From assembly GCA_003116975.1 (NCBI GenBank), contig BGKB01000006.1, positions 124,001-188,000 of the forward strand: a stretch of DNA of 64,000 nt, read 5' to 3'. The notes beneath the pieces were generated by a model. That model worked only from the letters and a program-made list of their open reading frames with translations, searched no databases and was not told the origin of the DNA. The DNA is from Aurantiochytrium sp. KH105. Taxonomy: Eukaryota > Sar > Bigyra > Thraustochytrida > Thraustochytriidae. How positions within the stretch are numbered: the stretch's first letter is position 1; each line of letters starts with the position of its first letter. This document shows, piece after piece, positions 29,893 to 39,153 of this stretch. The translations under genes and the position numbers were made by a program.

Positions 29893-30221
29893 GCCTAACT
29901 CGAGCACTTACATGCCGAATCGCGCGCGCGCGAGAGAGAGAGAAAGAGAGAGATATTGATGGGTATATAAAAAAAATTTAGGACTTCTTGTTTTGAGTGG
30001 TGGATGCACCGTAGTACGGGGGCCAGACAGGCATGTCGAGCGCGAGTTTGTGTGTGTTCGTGCGTGTGCGTATGTGAATGAGAGAGAATTAGAAAGAGAA
30101 AGAGAAAGGGAAGAGAAAAAAGGTCAAGCGGTATGACAGAGAAGAGCGTGATTGACAATGCGCCGGCTCCAGAGGGGTCCACTTCGCGTCCGCAGAGGCT
30201 TGCTTATTTATTCCTTGAAGC
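29893..30221. other. Convergent intergenic between MST and SDR
   Basis: 329 bp. (GC)n then (AG)n near 29921-29952, GTGTGT/GCGTGT runs near 30046-30075, an A8 tract near 29970 and purine-rich sequence up to 30120. Simple sequence typical of 3' flanks; no gene. Confidence 0.65.
30207..30212 (-). promoter_or_regulatory. Candidate polyadenylation signal of the SDR gene
   Basis: AATAAA on the minus strand 9 nt beyond the SDR stop codon; close, but the only canonical hexamer there. Confidence 0.4.
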
Positions 30222-31055
30222 TTACAGACGGGACATGTTTCCGCCCGAGGCAAGCACAGACTCGCCCGTCATGTAGCTGGCGTCATCACTGCAGAGAAAT
30301 GCAGCAACGCCAGAAATGTCGACAGGGTCGCCAAATCGCTGGAGAAAACCGTTCTTCTTGGCAGCGCCGTCCGCGTCTTCAGACTTCCAGAGCATGCCCG
30401 CCATCTTGGTCCGGACGACGCCAGGGCAGACCGTGTTGACACGAATGCCCATGGGGCCGAGCTCGTTGGCAAGGACCTTGCCGAGCGCAATGACGGCCGT
30501 CTTGGAAACGCCGTAAAGACCAAGCGGCGGGCTCGGGAGGAAGCCGCCAACAGAGGAGACAAAGAGCACCGAGCTTCCGCGCTTCAGGTAGGGCATGGCG
30601 AGCTTGACCAGGACAAAGTAGGACTTGACATTAATGTTGAAAATCTTGTCAAAGATCTCCTCCGTCATGTCATTGGTAGGGCCCGCTTTGGGGTTCACGC
30701 CGGCATTGGACACGAGGGTGTCGATGCGCTCCTCACCGAAAAAGTCGATGGCCGCGCGCAGAAAATCCTCCTGTTCCTTGGACTCGCCCACGTTGCACGT
30801 GGTGCCGCCCACATTGTAGCCTTTCTTGCGAAGCTCCTCGACGGTTTGCTCCACATTGGGCGCCTTGCGCGAGCACAAGAAGACGCGTGCGCCCTCCTCG
30901 CAGAAGCGCTCGACCATCGCGCGACCGATGCCGAGCGTGCCGGCGGTGACCACGACATTCTTGCCATTGTACCGCTTGCAGGAGTGGCTCGGGTCGCTCA
31001 TCACGGGCTCTCCCCAGCCGCGGCCCTCCTTGTATTCGGGCTCCCTGTACGTCAT
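30222..31055 (-). CDS. DHRS4: DHRS4-like short-chain dehydrogenase/reductase with peroxisomal C-terminus
   Basis: NADP(H)-dependent carbonyl/retinal reductase of the DHRS4 group. Seen (277 aa): cofactor loop VTAGTLGIG at 36-44, where DHRS4 has TAS rather than the usual TGG; SRK at 62-64, typical of NADP preference; NVG near 88-90; VSNAGVNP at 115-122; catalytic Ser in VSSVGG at 166-171; Y181 and K185 in YGVSK; CPG near 209-211; LCSDDASYMTGE before the end. The last residues are SRL, a type 1 peroxisomal targeting signal also used by animal DHRS4, so peroxisomal import is expected. An N-terminal extension of about 25 residues precedes the fold; Met19 is a possible alternative start. The upstream neighbour is a small ORF on the same strand 48 bp away. 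Confidence 0.93.
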   Translation of the reverse strand: MTYREPEYKEGRGWGEPVMSDPSHSCKRYNGKNVVVTAGTLGIGRAMVERFCEEGARVFLCSRKAPNVEQTVEELRKKGYNVGGTTCNVGESKEQEDFLRAAIDFFGEERIDTLVSNAGVNPKAGPTNDMTEEIFDKIFNINVKSYFVLVKLAMPYLKRGSSVLFVSSVGGFLPSPPLGLYGVSKTAVIALGKVLANELGPMGIRVNTVCPGVVRTKMAGMLWKSEDADGAAKKNGFLQRFGDPVDISGVAAFLCSDDASYMTGESVLASGGNMSRL

Positions 31056-31102
31056 CCTCTCCTCGCTCGGCTCGTTCCTCCCTTTCCCTCGACCTTGCCC
31101 CG

Positions 31103-31191
31103 CTACCTCGCCTCCTCGAGCGCGGCCTCCTCGGCGACGCTGGCCTGCACGAGCGAGAGCTGCACGAAGAGGTTCCCGCTCAGCGCGCCCA

Positions 31192-31224
<33 letters not shown>

Positions 31225-31453
31225 GCCGCTGCTCCTTGTCCGCGTCCACGTCCACGAGCCCGTCCTCCGCGAAGCCGTTCTGCTGCGCGCCGAGCTCAGT
31301 CTGCCCCGCGCCGCCGCCAAGTCCGTCCCCGCCCAGCGTGTACAGCAGCGCGGGCTCCTTTGCTTCCGGCCTCGACGCCAGGAAGCGCTCCAGCGTGCCC
31401 GCCGCCCGCGCCAGCGAGACCTGCTGCACCTCCTTGAACGACACCTGCTCCAT
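31103..31453 (-). CDS. Small Gln-rich protein of unknown function (116 aa)
   Basis: Not recognised. It begins MEQVSFKEVQQVSLARA and continues as a helix-prone N-terminal third. A Gly-rich acidic middle follows, then ten Gln from (CTG)10 on the plus strand (31193-31222), then LFVQLSLVQASVAEEAALEEAR. Third codon positions are strongly G/C, as in the neighbouring genes, which supports coding. The frame is open further upstream but without an ATG. It sits 47 bp before the SDR start on the same strand, so it could alternatively lie in an upstream part of that transcript. The short helix-Gln-helix form resembles small adaptor or Mediator-type subunits, but nothing specific can be claimed. Confidence 0.45.
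31193..31222. repeat. (CTG)10 microsatellite (poly-Gln on minus strand)
   Basis: Ten uninterrupted CTG units inside the small Gln-rich ORF. Confidence 0.95.
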
Positions 31454-31832
31454 CGCGACGGGCGGCGCGACGTCGAGCACGGGATGGACGAGCGAGCGCG
31501 CGCGCGAACGAACGGACTCTGCTGGCCACGGCTGGCTGCTCGAGCTGCTGGCCGTCGCGGGTGGTCCCCGCGGCGAGGCACGCACGCGGCAGGTCGCGGA
31601 CTAGTCGCGACTAGTTCTGGCGCACACCCGGGTCCCCGGAACATGGTGTGTGCCTCGCTGCGGACCGGGATGGCCGGACAGCGCCAACGGCTAGCTCGCA
31701 CGCGATGGAGCGCGCGCTGCAGTGCACGCACGACACCGCACGTGCTGCGCGCTCGAGGCACCGGGGCCGGGAAGAGAGATAGAGAGGACCCGTGGCGCGA
31801 GGCCGCTGCAGACGCGGGCAGCTCGGCACGCG
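31454..31832. other. Divergent intergenic before the GH43-like gene
   Basis: 379 bp, GC-rich, with a GACTAGTCGCGACTAGT near-palindrome at 31599-31615. The plus frame of the next gene stays open to 31722 but lacks an ATG before 31833. No other feature. Confidence 0.55.
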
Positions 31833-34800
31833 ATGGCGGGGATGATGGCACGAGCGCTGGCGGTCGCGCTCGTGACGCTCCTGACGAGCCTCGCCGGGGA
31901 GGTGCAGGCCGTGGAGACCGTGCGTGGCGCTGGAGACCCGGCCGTGCCAAGAACTGCACAAGAGTACGAGCGCTGCAAGGAGACGCATCGATGCCCGCGA
32001 GCGTTCACGCGGTACAATGTGGAGCAGGCGAATGTGAGCTTTGCGAGCGCAGCGTTTGCGCAAGGCGAGGAAGAGCACGCGCATCTCTTTGCCGACTTTG
32101 AAGACTGGCACCAGGGCACGAGGTTCTGGAATGACGTCGGCAGCGCCTTGGATAGCGAGACAGCTGATTACGCGCACTTCAACTCTTTTGACTACGCACT
32201 TCTGGGTCCGCTCGAAGCGTCGCGGAACGCGAATCACTCCTACGTCGTCTCCTTCAACACAACCTCGCTGACTGCAAGCCTCGTCAACGAGACCTCAGGA
32301 ACCCCGGAAGAGATCTGGGCAGATTCTGGAGAGCTCGTAGCGACGCCAAACGGTACCGAAGTTGCCCTCTTTAACTTTGAATGGATTGATCTCGGTGCCA
32401 ACACCCAGATTCTCACCACGGGTATCCGCGCTCTTACGTTGCTCAGCCGAAGCAGCATCAAGCTCGGTTCTCGCATTGTTGTAGACCCCGCAACGCTAGG
32501 TGGATTTCCGGGCGGGGCAGCCGTTGCCAACAACAACGCGCAGGGACCTGGCAGCTCTTCGAAAAGGGTGTACCTGTTCACCATCGAAACCTCGGCAACG
32601 CGAGTCAAGGAAGTCCAGACAGTGCGCACTTGGGCAGCGACCGGACAGACACTCGCGGGAAGCTTTCGACTTCGGTTTCGCAATGGGCGCACGCACTCTA
32701 TCCCACATGACGCCTCGCCGGCGCTCTTCAAGGCCCGTTTGGAACGCGCCACAGAAACGGTCGGCCACGTCTCGGTACATCGCAGTGCACGCGATGCGGA
32801 GGGCGGCTATACGTGGTCAGTGACCTTTGATACGGCGGTGGGCAATCTCCCGGAACTCGAGGTCGAGAACGAGCTACTGGGCATTGGAGCAGATATTGAA
32901 GCCAATACTCCGCAGCAAGCAAACGAGCTTGGCGGGACATTTGCGCTCGAGTTTCTTGGCACGCAGACAGACTCGCTTCCGTTTAATGTGTCAAGCTGGG
33001 ACATGGCTCGCGCTCTTGAGCAGCTTGATGGTGTTCTCTTTGCTTCTGTGCAACGCCGGGACGCAGCCTGCGATGGGCGTCCGCTTCCGCAACCAGACTA
33101 TGGGCCTTGCGACAATGGTCTTTGCGCGAACGATGGTCCCGGTCCCTCGCGGGAGCTCACCTGGACGGTGCTGCTGGTCACCGACGAGGGCAACGTGGCG
33201 CCAACCTCGCCAACAGCAGCCAACATCGACGCTGTTGGCCCTGTTCAGTCGCTCTCTGTGGTAGACATTGCCCTCACCGGTGTGGATGCTGATATTTCTG
33301 TGCTGGACGGCCATCAAGGTCTAGTCCATGCGCAAAGCTTCACAAGCTTGGCCAGTGCGCCGACATCTCCATTCTCGTACGCGTTTGGGGGCCGCGGGGG
33401 CTCGCACGGTGGCCAGGGTGCCCTGCCCGGCCTGGCCCTGGAAGGGCAAAGTTTGCTGCGTCCCGACGCGAGCCTGAATCTCTCCGCGAGTGCAAGTCTC
33501 GAGGTCGCGTCGCGTATGCTCGCGCCGACATATGGGGCCGCAGATCTCGGAACAGACTTGCTCGGCGGCAGTGGCGGCGGTGTAGGCGGCGTCAACTTGC
33601 GGCATTTACTGGCCCGCAGCAACCCTGCGGGACTGGGCGGCGACGGAGGCGGAGCTGTTGAAATCATTGCAGTAAACGACATTACATTCGAGGTCGGGGC
33701 CGGCGTCGACGTCTCGGGAAGCGCAGGTCACGACGCTTTTTGGGGCGGCGGCGGTGGAGCCGGTGGTAGCATCCTTATTGCTGCTGGTGGCATTTTGCAT
33801 GTCGAAGCCAACGATACACTTGTGGCTGATGGTGGCCCTGGCGGTGCGAGCGGGGCTTTTCCGGACGGAGACCGAGGCAGCGGCGGTGGAGGTCGGATTG
33901 CAGTCTTTGCAAAATCAATTTCGATTGACCGCGATTCGTTTGCGACTGCGATACATGCATCACCGGGTGGTTCGATTCATGTCTTTTCGACGCTGGGTCC
34001 TCGATTACACGTGGACGAAACCACTGGAGCCGCTGGAACGTCCTCATCGCTACGGCTCGAGGTCGAAGAGTTTACCCAGACCGCATCAGGCGTGCGCCGC
34101 CGGAGCCCCTTTGTGGCAAATGGACCTCGATTTGCGATCCACCCAGGCGGGCCAGATGATGGCAAGCCAAACCGCGTCACCGTCTATGTCAAGGCAGCAC
34201 GAATTGACATGGGCGCAAGTGTCGATGTGCGTAGCACCGGTGTTGCGCTCTATGCCTCGACAGATCCCGACGCAAGTGTCATGATTGGAACTGCTCTCCG
34301 CGACGGAAACTTTGTCCACGGCACAGCGTATCACGGAGCACCTGACCAAGTGTTCTATCACCACGCAAAGCTCCATCGCTGGTACAAACTTGAGATTCTA
34401 CTTGACTGGGATGCCAGCACATATACAATTCGTCTTAATGACGAGGAGCGCGTTCTCGACGCTTCCTTTGAGGGCTCCGATATCGCAAGCATTGGACTTC
34501 ATGGCTACTCGGGCTCAATATCATGGTTTGACGAGATTTTTGTCGGCCACGATGATACAGCAGGATTTCGTTGCCCCACCATTATCGAGCATGCGACGCC
34601 AGCGTCTGACGCCGAGGCAACGCGAGCAGAGCGCGCGAGTGCGGCCTCGCTCAGCATATCACGACCCGATCAGACGGACTGGAAGACAGATGCCCTTGGT
34701 CCATCATCTTCAATGACGCCGATGTTGCGCCACGAGTCTCATTTGTCCAGCAGGACGCTATACCAAATGAACTCGCATGGGCTCGTATACAATAGCGGCG

Positions 34801-36680
34801 GGATGCATTATCAGTTCCGCTCCGAGGTGAGCGCAGCTGAGGCAAACACGCTCTCAGGGACGGTCAACTACGGTATGTTGCTTGAAACACCGTCATCGCC
34901 AGGATGGGAGGTGAGCCCTGATTTGCTCGCGGCCAGCAAAACCATGGCAGGCGGCAATGGCCGCGATTGGGACAATGGCATGGACCAAGACGCTGCGAGT
35001 GTGAACGACGGCGAAGATGCAAGCACGGGGCGCTACTATTGGTACGGCGATCACATGAATCCGCGCCAAGATGAAGAGCCGCTTCTTTGGGGTGGAATCA
35101 TGGCATGCTCTACCAGCGACTTCAAGCATTGGCGAAACGAGGGCACAATGCTGCATTTTACCAATATTTCGTATGACGGAGGCGTGCCGCGGACCACAGT
35201 GGAGATCGTTGGTGCACCAGGTCACGAGGTCGAGGTTTCGGAGATGGAGACTGTGGGTGTTGGGAATTGGTCTGGCGCGGCCCTACACGCGGAGCGTCCC
35301 AAGATTATCTACAACAATGACACTGGCAAATACGTCATGTGGTCCAGCGTGCACGATGAGTCGAACGAAGTGGGCGTCGCCATGGTGGCAACGGCTGATT
35401 TCCCGGGCGGACCATTCGCGATTCACGATGTCTTCTTGCCCAATGGCAACGAAACGCATGATCAGACGGTTCTGCAGCGCCCGGACGGTCAAGCCGTCCT
35501 GGTTCGCACCTACTTTGCCACGGTAGACTATATCCTTCCCGAGCCGGTGATGCAGCCAATGTGGGAGTCTGTCAAGGACAGCAGTGGAGAGGTCGATTAT
35601 GGTCTCAACTATCATCGGTCGACGTATCTGGAAGGCTACGATGACCCGAATGACATTTGCATTCAGCGCGTGCGCAAGGAGGACAAGGAGGCAAACATTA
35701 CGCAGACACCCGAAGAGGATCGCATGCCCGTGGAAGAGTGGATCCGCAATGCATACAATGGCAGTGGCTATCTCGAGAACTACGTCTTGAGCGAGCAAGC
35801 GGAGCCTTGGCTGTACGAAACAATCAATGGGCAAGGTGATCCAATCGTAGAGTCGCGCTTTCTCAACCCAACGCTGGACATAAATAATCTGTGGATGCCG
35901 AGCTCCGTGCCGACAGTGGTGGCTAAGCCTTGGAAAGCGAATTACAAGGACGGAAACATCGCAGACAATATTGTACACAGTACGCTCCCGGACAAATTGA
36001 TCGGTCCGCCGCAGATCGTGGAGCAGCGCAGAACCAAGTATGTGGCTATCAGCTTGCTGACACCAGACTACCTTGGTCTCGCTAGCGAACTCTCTATTAT
36101 GGAGGGTCACACGGAGGATGGGATCGATTTGGCATCAATTCTGACAAGTGTGGACCAGCTTGGCACGGATTTGGCAGCGGATGCAGTCCCGTACGAGCGA
36201 CGATTCTTTCCTGCTGTGTGCGAAGGAGGTGCGAACGACAACGAATGGGAAGACTGTCGCGATGCACCCGAACAGAGGCAGTACTCCACTGTACCTGGTC
36301 AAGTATGGGGCCTGGACGCACCTTTTGACTTTGTCACCGAGTACGATTGGTCGTGGCGGTACAATCAATACCGTTGGGATAATGACGGTGTTCCGATGGA
36401 CAATCACACACATCCAGTGAACTTCAAGGATCAGTTGATTGGTTGGTTCGTTCCGGGTCGTGGTCTTCGCGACACGACACGTAGTCGCTCCGAGTTCCGT
36501 CCGTACGATCACAACTGCTTTCGTGGTTCGATTGGTACTCCTGGAGACGACAATTACGTTGCCGCGGATGACCTGTACAATCACACGCTGTCACAGCATT
36601 ATCTCAAGACGGAGGGCGCCGACATTGCTTCTACACGGGCACACTTGCGCGAATTCGACGAATCGATGATCATACTTTGA
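31833..36680 (+). CDS. Large secreted GH43-like glycosidase with Gly-rich and repeat domains (1,615 aa)
   Basis: Probably a secreted or surface polysaccharide-active enzyme. The start is the ATG at 31833: the frame extends upstream only through non-ATG codons, and this Met begins a signal peptide (MAGMMAR, hydrophobic ALAVALVTLLTSLAG, cleavage after about residue 26). Approximate residues: 277-500, two copies of a GxFxLxF...(18 aa)...L..VSV-R...YTWSVTF module common in stramenopile surface proteins; 515-690, Gly-rich beta segments with a GGGGGAGGS-type string; 760-910, a ConA/LamG-like domain (WYKLEILLDWD, SISWFDEIFVG); 1030-1425, a GH43-type beta-propeller with RYYWYGDHMN near 1066, STSDFKHWRNEG, and ERPKIIYNNDTGKYVMWSS near 1153. 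Many NxS/T sites. No C-terminal anchor is visible. The propeller resembles the GH43 galactanase-like group, but the catalytic acids cannot be assigned with confidence. Confidence 0.85.
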   Translation: MAGMMARALAVALVTLLTSLAGEVQAVETVRGAGDPAVPRTAQEYERCKETHRCPRAFTRYNVEQANVSFASAAFAQGEEEHAHLFADFEDWHQGTRFWNDVGSALDSETADYAHFNSFDYALLGPLEASRNANHSYVVSFNTTSLTASLVNETSGTPEEIWADSGELVATPNGTEVALFNFEWIDLGANTQILTTGIRALTLLSRSSIKLGSRIVVDPATLGGFPGGAAVANNNAQGPGSSSKRVYLFTIETSATRVKEVQTVRTWAATGQTLAGSFRLRFRNGRTHSIPHDASPALFKARLERATETVGHVSVHRSARDAEGGYTWSVTFDTAVGNLPELEVENELLGIGADIEANTPQQANELGGTFALEFLGTQTDSLPFNVSSWDMARALEQLDGVLFASVQRRDAACDGRPLPQPDYGPCDNGLCANDGPGPSRELTWTVLLVTDEGNVAPTSPTAANIDAVGPVQSLSVVDIALTGVDADISVLDGHQGLVHAQSFTSLASAPTSPFSYAFGGRGGSHGGQGALPGLALEGQSLLRPDASLNLSASASLEVASRMLAPTYGAADLGTDLLGGSGGGVGGVNLRHLLARSNPAGLGGDGGGAVEIIAVNDITFEVGAGVDVSGSAGHDAFWGGGGGAGGSILIAAGGILHVEANDTLVADGGPGGASGAFPDGDRGSGGGGRIAVFAKSISIDRDSFATAIHASPGGSIHVFSTLGPRLHVDETTGAAGTSSSLRLEVEEFTQTASGVRRRSPFVANGPRFAIHPGGPDDGKPNRVTVYVKAARIDMGASVDVRSTGVALYASTDPDASVMIGTALRDGNFVHGTAYHGAPDQVFYHHAKLHRWYKLEILLDWDASTYTIRLNDEERVLDASFEGSDIASIGLHGYSGSISWFDEIFVGHDDTAGFRCPTIIEHATPASDAEATRAERASAASLSISRPDQTDWKTDALGPSSSMTPMLRHESHLSSRTLYQMNSHGLVYNSGGMHYQFRSEVSAAEANTLSGTVNYGMLLETPSSPGWEVSPDLLAASKTMAGGNGRDWDNGMDQDAASVNDGEDASTGRYYWYGDHMNPRQDEEPLLWGGIMACSTSDFKHWRNEGTMLHFTNISYDGGVPRTTVEIVGAPGHEVEVSEMETVGVGNWSGAALHAERPKIIYNNDTGKYVMWSSVHDESNEVGVAMVATADFPGGPFAIHDVFLPNGNETHDQTVLQRPDGQAVLVRTYFATVDYILPEPVMQPMWESVKDSSGEVDYGLNYHRSTYLEGYDDPNDICIQRVRKEDKEANITQTPEEDRMPVEEWIRNAYNGSGYLENYVLSEQAEPWLYETINGQGDPIVESRFLNPTLDINNLWMPSSVPTVVAKPWKANYKDGNIADNIVHSTLPDKLIGPPQIVEQRRTKYVAISLLTPDYLGLASELSIMEGHTEDGIDLASILTSVDQLGTDLAADAVPYERRFFPAVCEGGANDNEWEDCRDAPEQRQYSTVPGQVWGLDAPFDFVTEYDWSWRYNQYRWDNDGVPMDNHTHPVNFKDQLIGWFVPGRGLRDTTRSRSEFRPYDHNCFRGSIGTPGDDNYVAADDLYNHTLSQHYLKTEGADIASTRAHLREFDESMIIL

Positions 36681-36785
36681 GCGCAAGGATTTCTTAGCAG
36701 TACCACCTCGCTCGCCATAGCATTTCGCATGGGTTTGAAGAAGAAAAGAAAGGCAAAGTAATTGTAAAAGAATTTTGACATGCAG

Positions 36786-36812
36786 GCGAAGGACCTAGGC
36801 CTAAGCCTTCGC
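36786..36812. repeat. Inverted repeat with 7-bp arms enclosing TAGGCCTA
   Basis: GCGAAGG (36786-36792) and CCTTCGC (36806-36812) flank ACCTAGGCCTAAG, between the convergent stops of the GH43-like and tRNA synthetase genes. Confidence 0.6.
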
Positions 36813-36840
36813 TCGTATGAGTTTCTGATTTTCTCTCACA

Positions 36841-38393
36841 TTAGTACGTAACTGAGCCCGCCCAACGAGGCATGGCCGAGGTTTCGCGAATGTTCGAGAC
36901 GCCCGTGACGAACTGGACGAGGCGCTCAAAACCGAGACCCCACCCAGCATGCGGCACGCTACCATAGCGTCGCAAATCAAGGTACCACTGCATGTGCTCT
37001 CTGGAGTGGGGACCAACGCGCGCATCGAGGCGCTCGAAGTCGTCCTCGCGCTCAGAACCACCAACCAGCTCGCCGATTCGAGGAATGAGTAGATCGAAGC
37101 AGTTGACGCGGTCCGCACGGTCTTCAGAGGGTTTCATATAGAATGCCTTGCAATGCGCAGGATAATGTGTGACAAAGAGGGGCTGGCCCTGGCAGTACTT
37201 GTCAACGAGGAAGCGCTCATGTTCCGTTTGCAGATCCATACCACGGACGACCGGGTCGGAAAATATGCTAGCTGCCTGCTCGAGGATGTCGATGGCCTCG
37301 TCATAAGTCATGTGCAAAAAGGGCTTGTCTCGCGCGCGCTGCACAAGATCCCAGCGCTCGGTGCCCATGCTGTCCTTCTTTTGGTTGTGCAGCGCAAAGA
37401 GATGATCAAGGTCGTCTGCGTGTGCATCGACGACATTTCCGATAATGTGTTTGACGCAATCCTCTGCGAGCGCCATGGAGTCCTCGAGGTCGTGAAAGGC
37501 AACCTCGGGCTCGAGCATCCAGAACTCGCTCAGGTGCTTGGTGGTGTGCGAGTTCTCGGCGCGAAAGGCGGGGCCAAAGGTATACACCTTGGAGAGCGAG
37601 CACGCAAAAGGCTCGAGATGCAATTGGCCCGAGACGGTGAGAAAAGTGCCAAGATCTCCATCTTGCGCGAGCTCACCCTGGTCGACAGGGAACATATCGC
37701 CTGCGCCCTCGCAGTCGATAGATGTCAGCACGGGGGTGTGAATTTGCGTAAAGTCATTCTCCGCAAAAAATTTGTGGACCTCGAGACTTGCCTTGCTCCG
37801 GACGCGAAGCACGGCACCCATGAGGTTGCTGCGCGGTCGGAGGTGCATGAAGTCTCGCAGGAACTCCGGGGAATGGTACTTTTTTTGCAGGGGGTATTCC
37901 GCGCCATCGCAGGCACCAATAAGATCGACGTCGGCGTCAGAGAGCTCCACCTGTCCACGAGGGCTCTGCTGTACCACACCTTGAGCGTAGACGCTGGCGC
38001 CCGTGCCAATGTTCGCGGGCAGTCGGTCGGTGGGGATTACGATTTGGATGCTTTCCCATGAGCTCCCGTCGCTGACCTGGACAAAGCTCAGCGTCTTCTG
38101 GCGACGCACGGACTTGACCCATCCACGCACAGCGGAGGTTTGCTGCTTGTATTTTGCGCCCGACGCGAGGAGGTCCTTTACGCGCCGAGTATCTGGGCGC
38201 GCAGCAGATTCACCGCTGGTGTTGGTGGTGCTCAAGGAGCTGCGCCATGAGACGCAGCGAGGTTGGGACTGTCGAACCGCGGCTGCCGCTGACAAAAGGT
38301 CATGGCGCAGCGCGCTACGTCGCAAAAGTGCTGCACGCATTCTCCCTGGCCGGGCCTCGCAACAGAATTGTGTTCTCTGCCGCTCCTGCTGCC

Positions 38394-38428
<35 letters not shown>

Positions 38429-38454
38429 GCTCTCGCTCGCCGTGTGGTCATCAT
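36841..38454 (-). CDS. NARS2: Asparaginyl-tRNA synthetase, mitochondrial type
   Basis: Class IIb aminoacyl-tRNA synthetase charging tRNA-Asn. Seen (537 aa from the first ATG): an OB-fold anticodon-binding domain at about 100-190 (VRGWVKSVRRQK); motif 1 region near 225-250; motif 2 with FRAENSHTTKHLSEFWMLEPE near 300-325; motif 3 GWGLGFERLVQFVTGVSNIRE near 505-526; and HYPAHCKAFYMKP before it. HTTKHL and the ending AMPRWAGS suit AsnRS rather than AspRS. Two starts are possible. The first Met precedes a run of 11 Gln from a CTG repeat. Met39 begins MRAALLRRSALRHDLLSA, a textbook mitochondrial presequence (start at 38340). The longer frame is reported, but Met39 may be the real start, or both may be used for dual targeting. 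The gene ends 160 bp from the convergent GH43-like gene. Confidence 0.95.
38395..38427. repeat. (CTG)11 microsatellite (poly-Gln on minus strand)
   Basis: Eleven CTG units near the 5' end of the asparaginyl-tRNA synthetase frame, between its two candidate start codons. Confidence 0.95.
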
Positions 38455-39153
38455 CGCGGCAGGTACATTTTTATAGACCCTTTTACGAGCGTTTTAGCCC
38501 CTTAATAGAGAAATTGATATGGTCATCACAGCAGCAGCACCAGTATCAGGATGCCATGAAAGATCTCCGTGGCGAATGGCTTCATACACGCTGCTGATGC
38601 AAGTTTGTCGCGCGCAAAGCTCAAAAATGTCGATCATGCTCGCTTGCTTGTAATCGTCATTTTCGCCGGTCGAACTTTCTTTTCTTGTGCGGTTCATGTC
38701 TCAGGCCTGCACTGCATTTGTGCAAACATTGCATATTTTGACCAAGATGCAAAAAGGGGCGAGTGATAGGGGTAACGAAAGCTAAAATCCAATTGCACGC
38801 GAACTCAAAAGTAGAAAGGTAGAGAAGTAAATCTCAGGCATGACTGACTGGGCCACCGGCTTCAGCCCAAATCACCGGCCGACGTCGAGGACCCAGCCAT
38901 CAGAGACGATACGCTAACTGAATGTCCGTCTCCATGAAAATGCTGCAAGCAAAGACGTAGGCATAGGTGCAGGCACAAGCGTGAGCGTATAGGCGTTGAC
39001 CCTTGAGCAAATCGCTGTGTGCGCGTGAGCGTACCCCAGACCCGCAGAATGAGTTGCATGACCTCAATTCTTACTTTCTTCCATTTTTTAACTTCACAGA
39101 ACGAGCAGGGCCGGATGCTGAAAGCAAAGAGGCAATTGAGCTGACAAAACAAG
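38455..39153. other. Intergenic upstream of the AsnRS gene
   Basis: 699 bp, less GC-rich than the genes, between two minus-strand genes: AsnRS promoter plus the glycosyltransferase 3' flank. Frames are short and of no recognisable protein. Direct repeats of GCATAGGTGCAGGCACAAGCGTGAG type lie near 38960-38990. Confidence 0.55.

Noticed and set aside
31722-31832. Earlier start of the GH43-like gene
   Set aside because: Begins at GTG and would bury the signal peptide 37 residues inside the protein.
37153-38061. 302-codon plus-strand frame opposite AsnRS
   Set aside because: Antisense shadow; AsnRS motifs 2 and 3 are on the minus strand.
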